Assembly (NCBI GenBank): GCA_022567365.1
Contig: JADFHG010000300.1
Span: 1 to 5,106, forward strand
DNA from: Planctomycetota bacterium
GTDB taxonomy: Bacteria; Planctomycetota; Phycisphaerae; UBA1845
Direction of reading: 5' to 3'
Length of the DNA: 5,106 bases
The position numbers and the translations under genes were made by a program. The first letter of the stretch is position 1, and each line of letters begins with the position of its first letter. Under the pieces are notes generated by a model. It was not told where the DNA came from, made no database searches, and worked only from the letters and a program-made list of their open reading frames with translations. This document shows positions 4,783 to 5,106 of this stretch, piece by piece.

Positions 4783-5106
4783 CTAATCGGCCTTCGTCAC
4801 GCGGACGACCAGCGCCACCGCGCCGCCGCGATCGGTCGTGCTCGGGGCCGCCGCGAGCACGACGTATTTGCCCAACGGTACGGAGAGTGTCGTATCGATC
4901 TCGAAGTGAGCGAAGGGCTGATTGCGATCTTGCCGCCCGATCGGTCGTCCGGTCATTCGCGCTTCTAGTTGCAGTTGAATGCTGTTTGCCTCGGCCGAGA
5001 ACTGCGTATGGCCTTCGACATTGAAATCCAGCCTCTCGTCGCCGGCCTCGGCGTCCGGTGGTATCAGCGAGAAAAGCTGCTGGAAGGGCTGCCCGGTATC
5101 GACCCG
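4783..5106 (-). CDS. C-terminal part of an unrecognised protein (107 residues visible)
   Basis: The minus-strand frame is open from the right edge to a TAG stop at 4785-4783, with 107 codons showing GC-rich third positions like the neighbouring genes. No start is in the window, so the N-terminus and length are unknown. The visible part has alternating hydrophobic stretches (for example SIQLQLEARMTG, then HFEIDTTLSVPLGKYVVLAAAP, then GGAVALVVRVTKAD at the end), suggesting a beta-rich C-terminal domain. The short VPLGKYVVLAAAP block with a following beta strand faintly recalls the C-terminal strands of secretin-like outer-membrane proteins. That is only a resemblance and I do not assign a function. 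The gene is convergent with glbN, and its stop codon lies in the right arm of an inverted repeat. Confidence 0.75.
   Translation of the reverse strand, partial: RVDTGQPFQQLFSLIPPDAEAGDERLDFNVEGHTQFSAEANSIQLQLEARMTGRPIGRQDRNQPFAHFEIDTTLSVPLGKYVVLAAAPSTTDRGGAVALVVRVTKAD

Larger units (their letters stand above)
4662..4790. repeat. 12-bp inverted repeat enclosing the convergent spacer hairpins
   Basis: CCGATTAGA-A-GCG (4662-4674) is the inverse of CGCTCTAATCGG (4779-4790) apart from one bulged A. It brackets two further hairpins (4683-4716 and 4715-4762), so about 130 nt could fold as a three-way junction. The right arm contains the stop codon of the minus-strand gene. No target-site duplication is seen at the outer edges, so a transposed element is not established. 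Confidence 0.45.

Noticed and set aside
4662..4790. Complete MITE with target-site duplication
   Set aside because: The terminal repeats are present but no flanking direct duplication was seen, so a mobile-element call is not supported.

Overview
The window is GC-rich bacterial DNA with bacterial gene layout: short intercistronic gaps, Shine-Dalgarno sites and GTG starts. No rRNA, tRNA or other phylogenetic marker is present, so the organism cannot be named. The GC-rich codon choice, the alphaproteobacteria-like type of histidyl-tRNA synthetase, the oversized histidine ammonia-lyase and many hairpin-forming intergenic repeats would suit a Planctomycetes-like or other environmental Gram-negative lineage. 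That placement is an impression, not a demonstrated result.

Layout, left to right. (1) Positions 1-13 carry what looks like the first codons of a gene leaving the window on the minus strand, with a good GGAGG ribosome site. (2) Positions 26-520 are a long non-coding leader with a small AT-rich dyad, a 10-bp stem-loop, a T8 tract and an 80-bp inverted pair of REP-like elements (a REPIN-type structure). (3) hisS, 521-2002, plus strand. (4) A 621-residue MIO-type aromatic amino acid lyase, most likely histidine ammonia-lyase, 2027-3892, starts 24 nt after hisS and is almost certainly co-transcribed with it. (5) Positions 3893-4274 are non-coding, with a CCGCCTC-rich tract, a third copy of the REP-like element and small dyads. 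(6) A group I truncated haemoglobin (glbN), 4275-4643, plus strand. (7) A 139-bp convergent intergenic spacer is almost entirely foldable, with a heptamer-repeat hairpin, a second hairpin and an outer 12-bp inverted repeat. (8) The C-terminal 107 codons of an unrecognised minus-strand gene run off the right edge.

Working together: hisS and the lyase both act on free L-histidine, one charging it onto tRNA and the other deaminating it to urocanate, and they appear to share one transcript. No other hut gene is visible. The globin looks like a separate transcription unit. The most interesting signals are the histidine use/histidine breakdown pair, the REP-like family with its GTAG foot (three copies in 5 kb), and the heavily structured convergent spacer. 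I saw no clear evidence of a wholly new multi-gene system.
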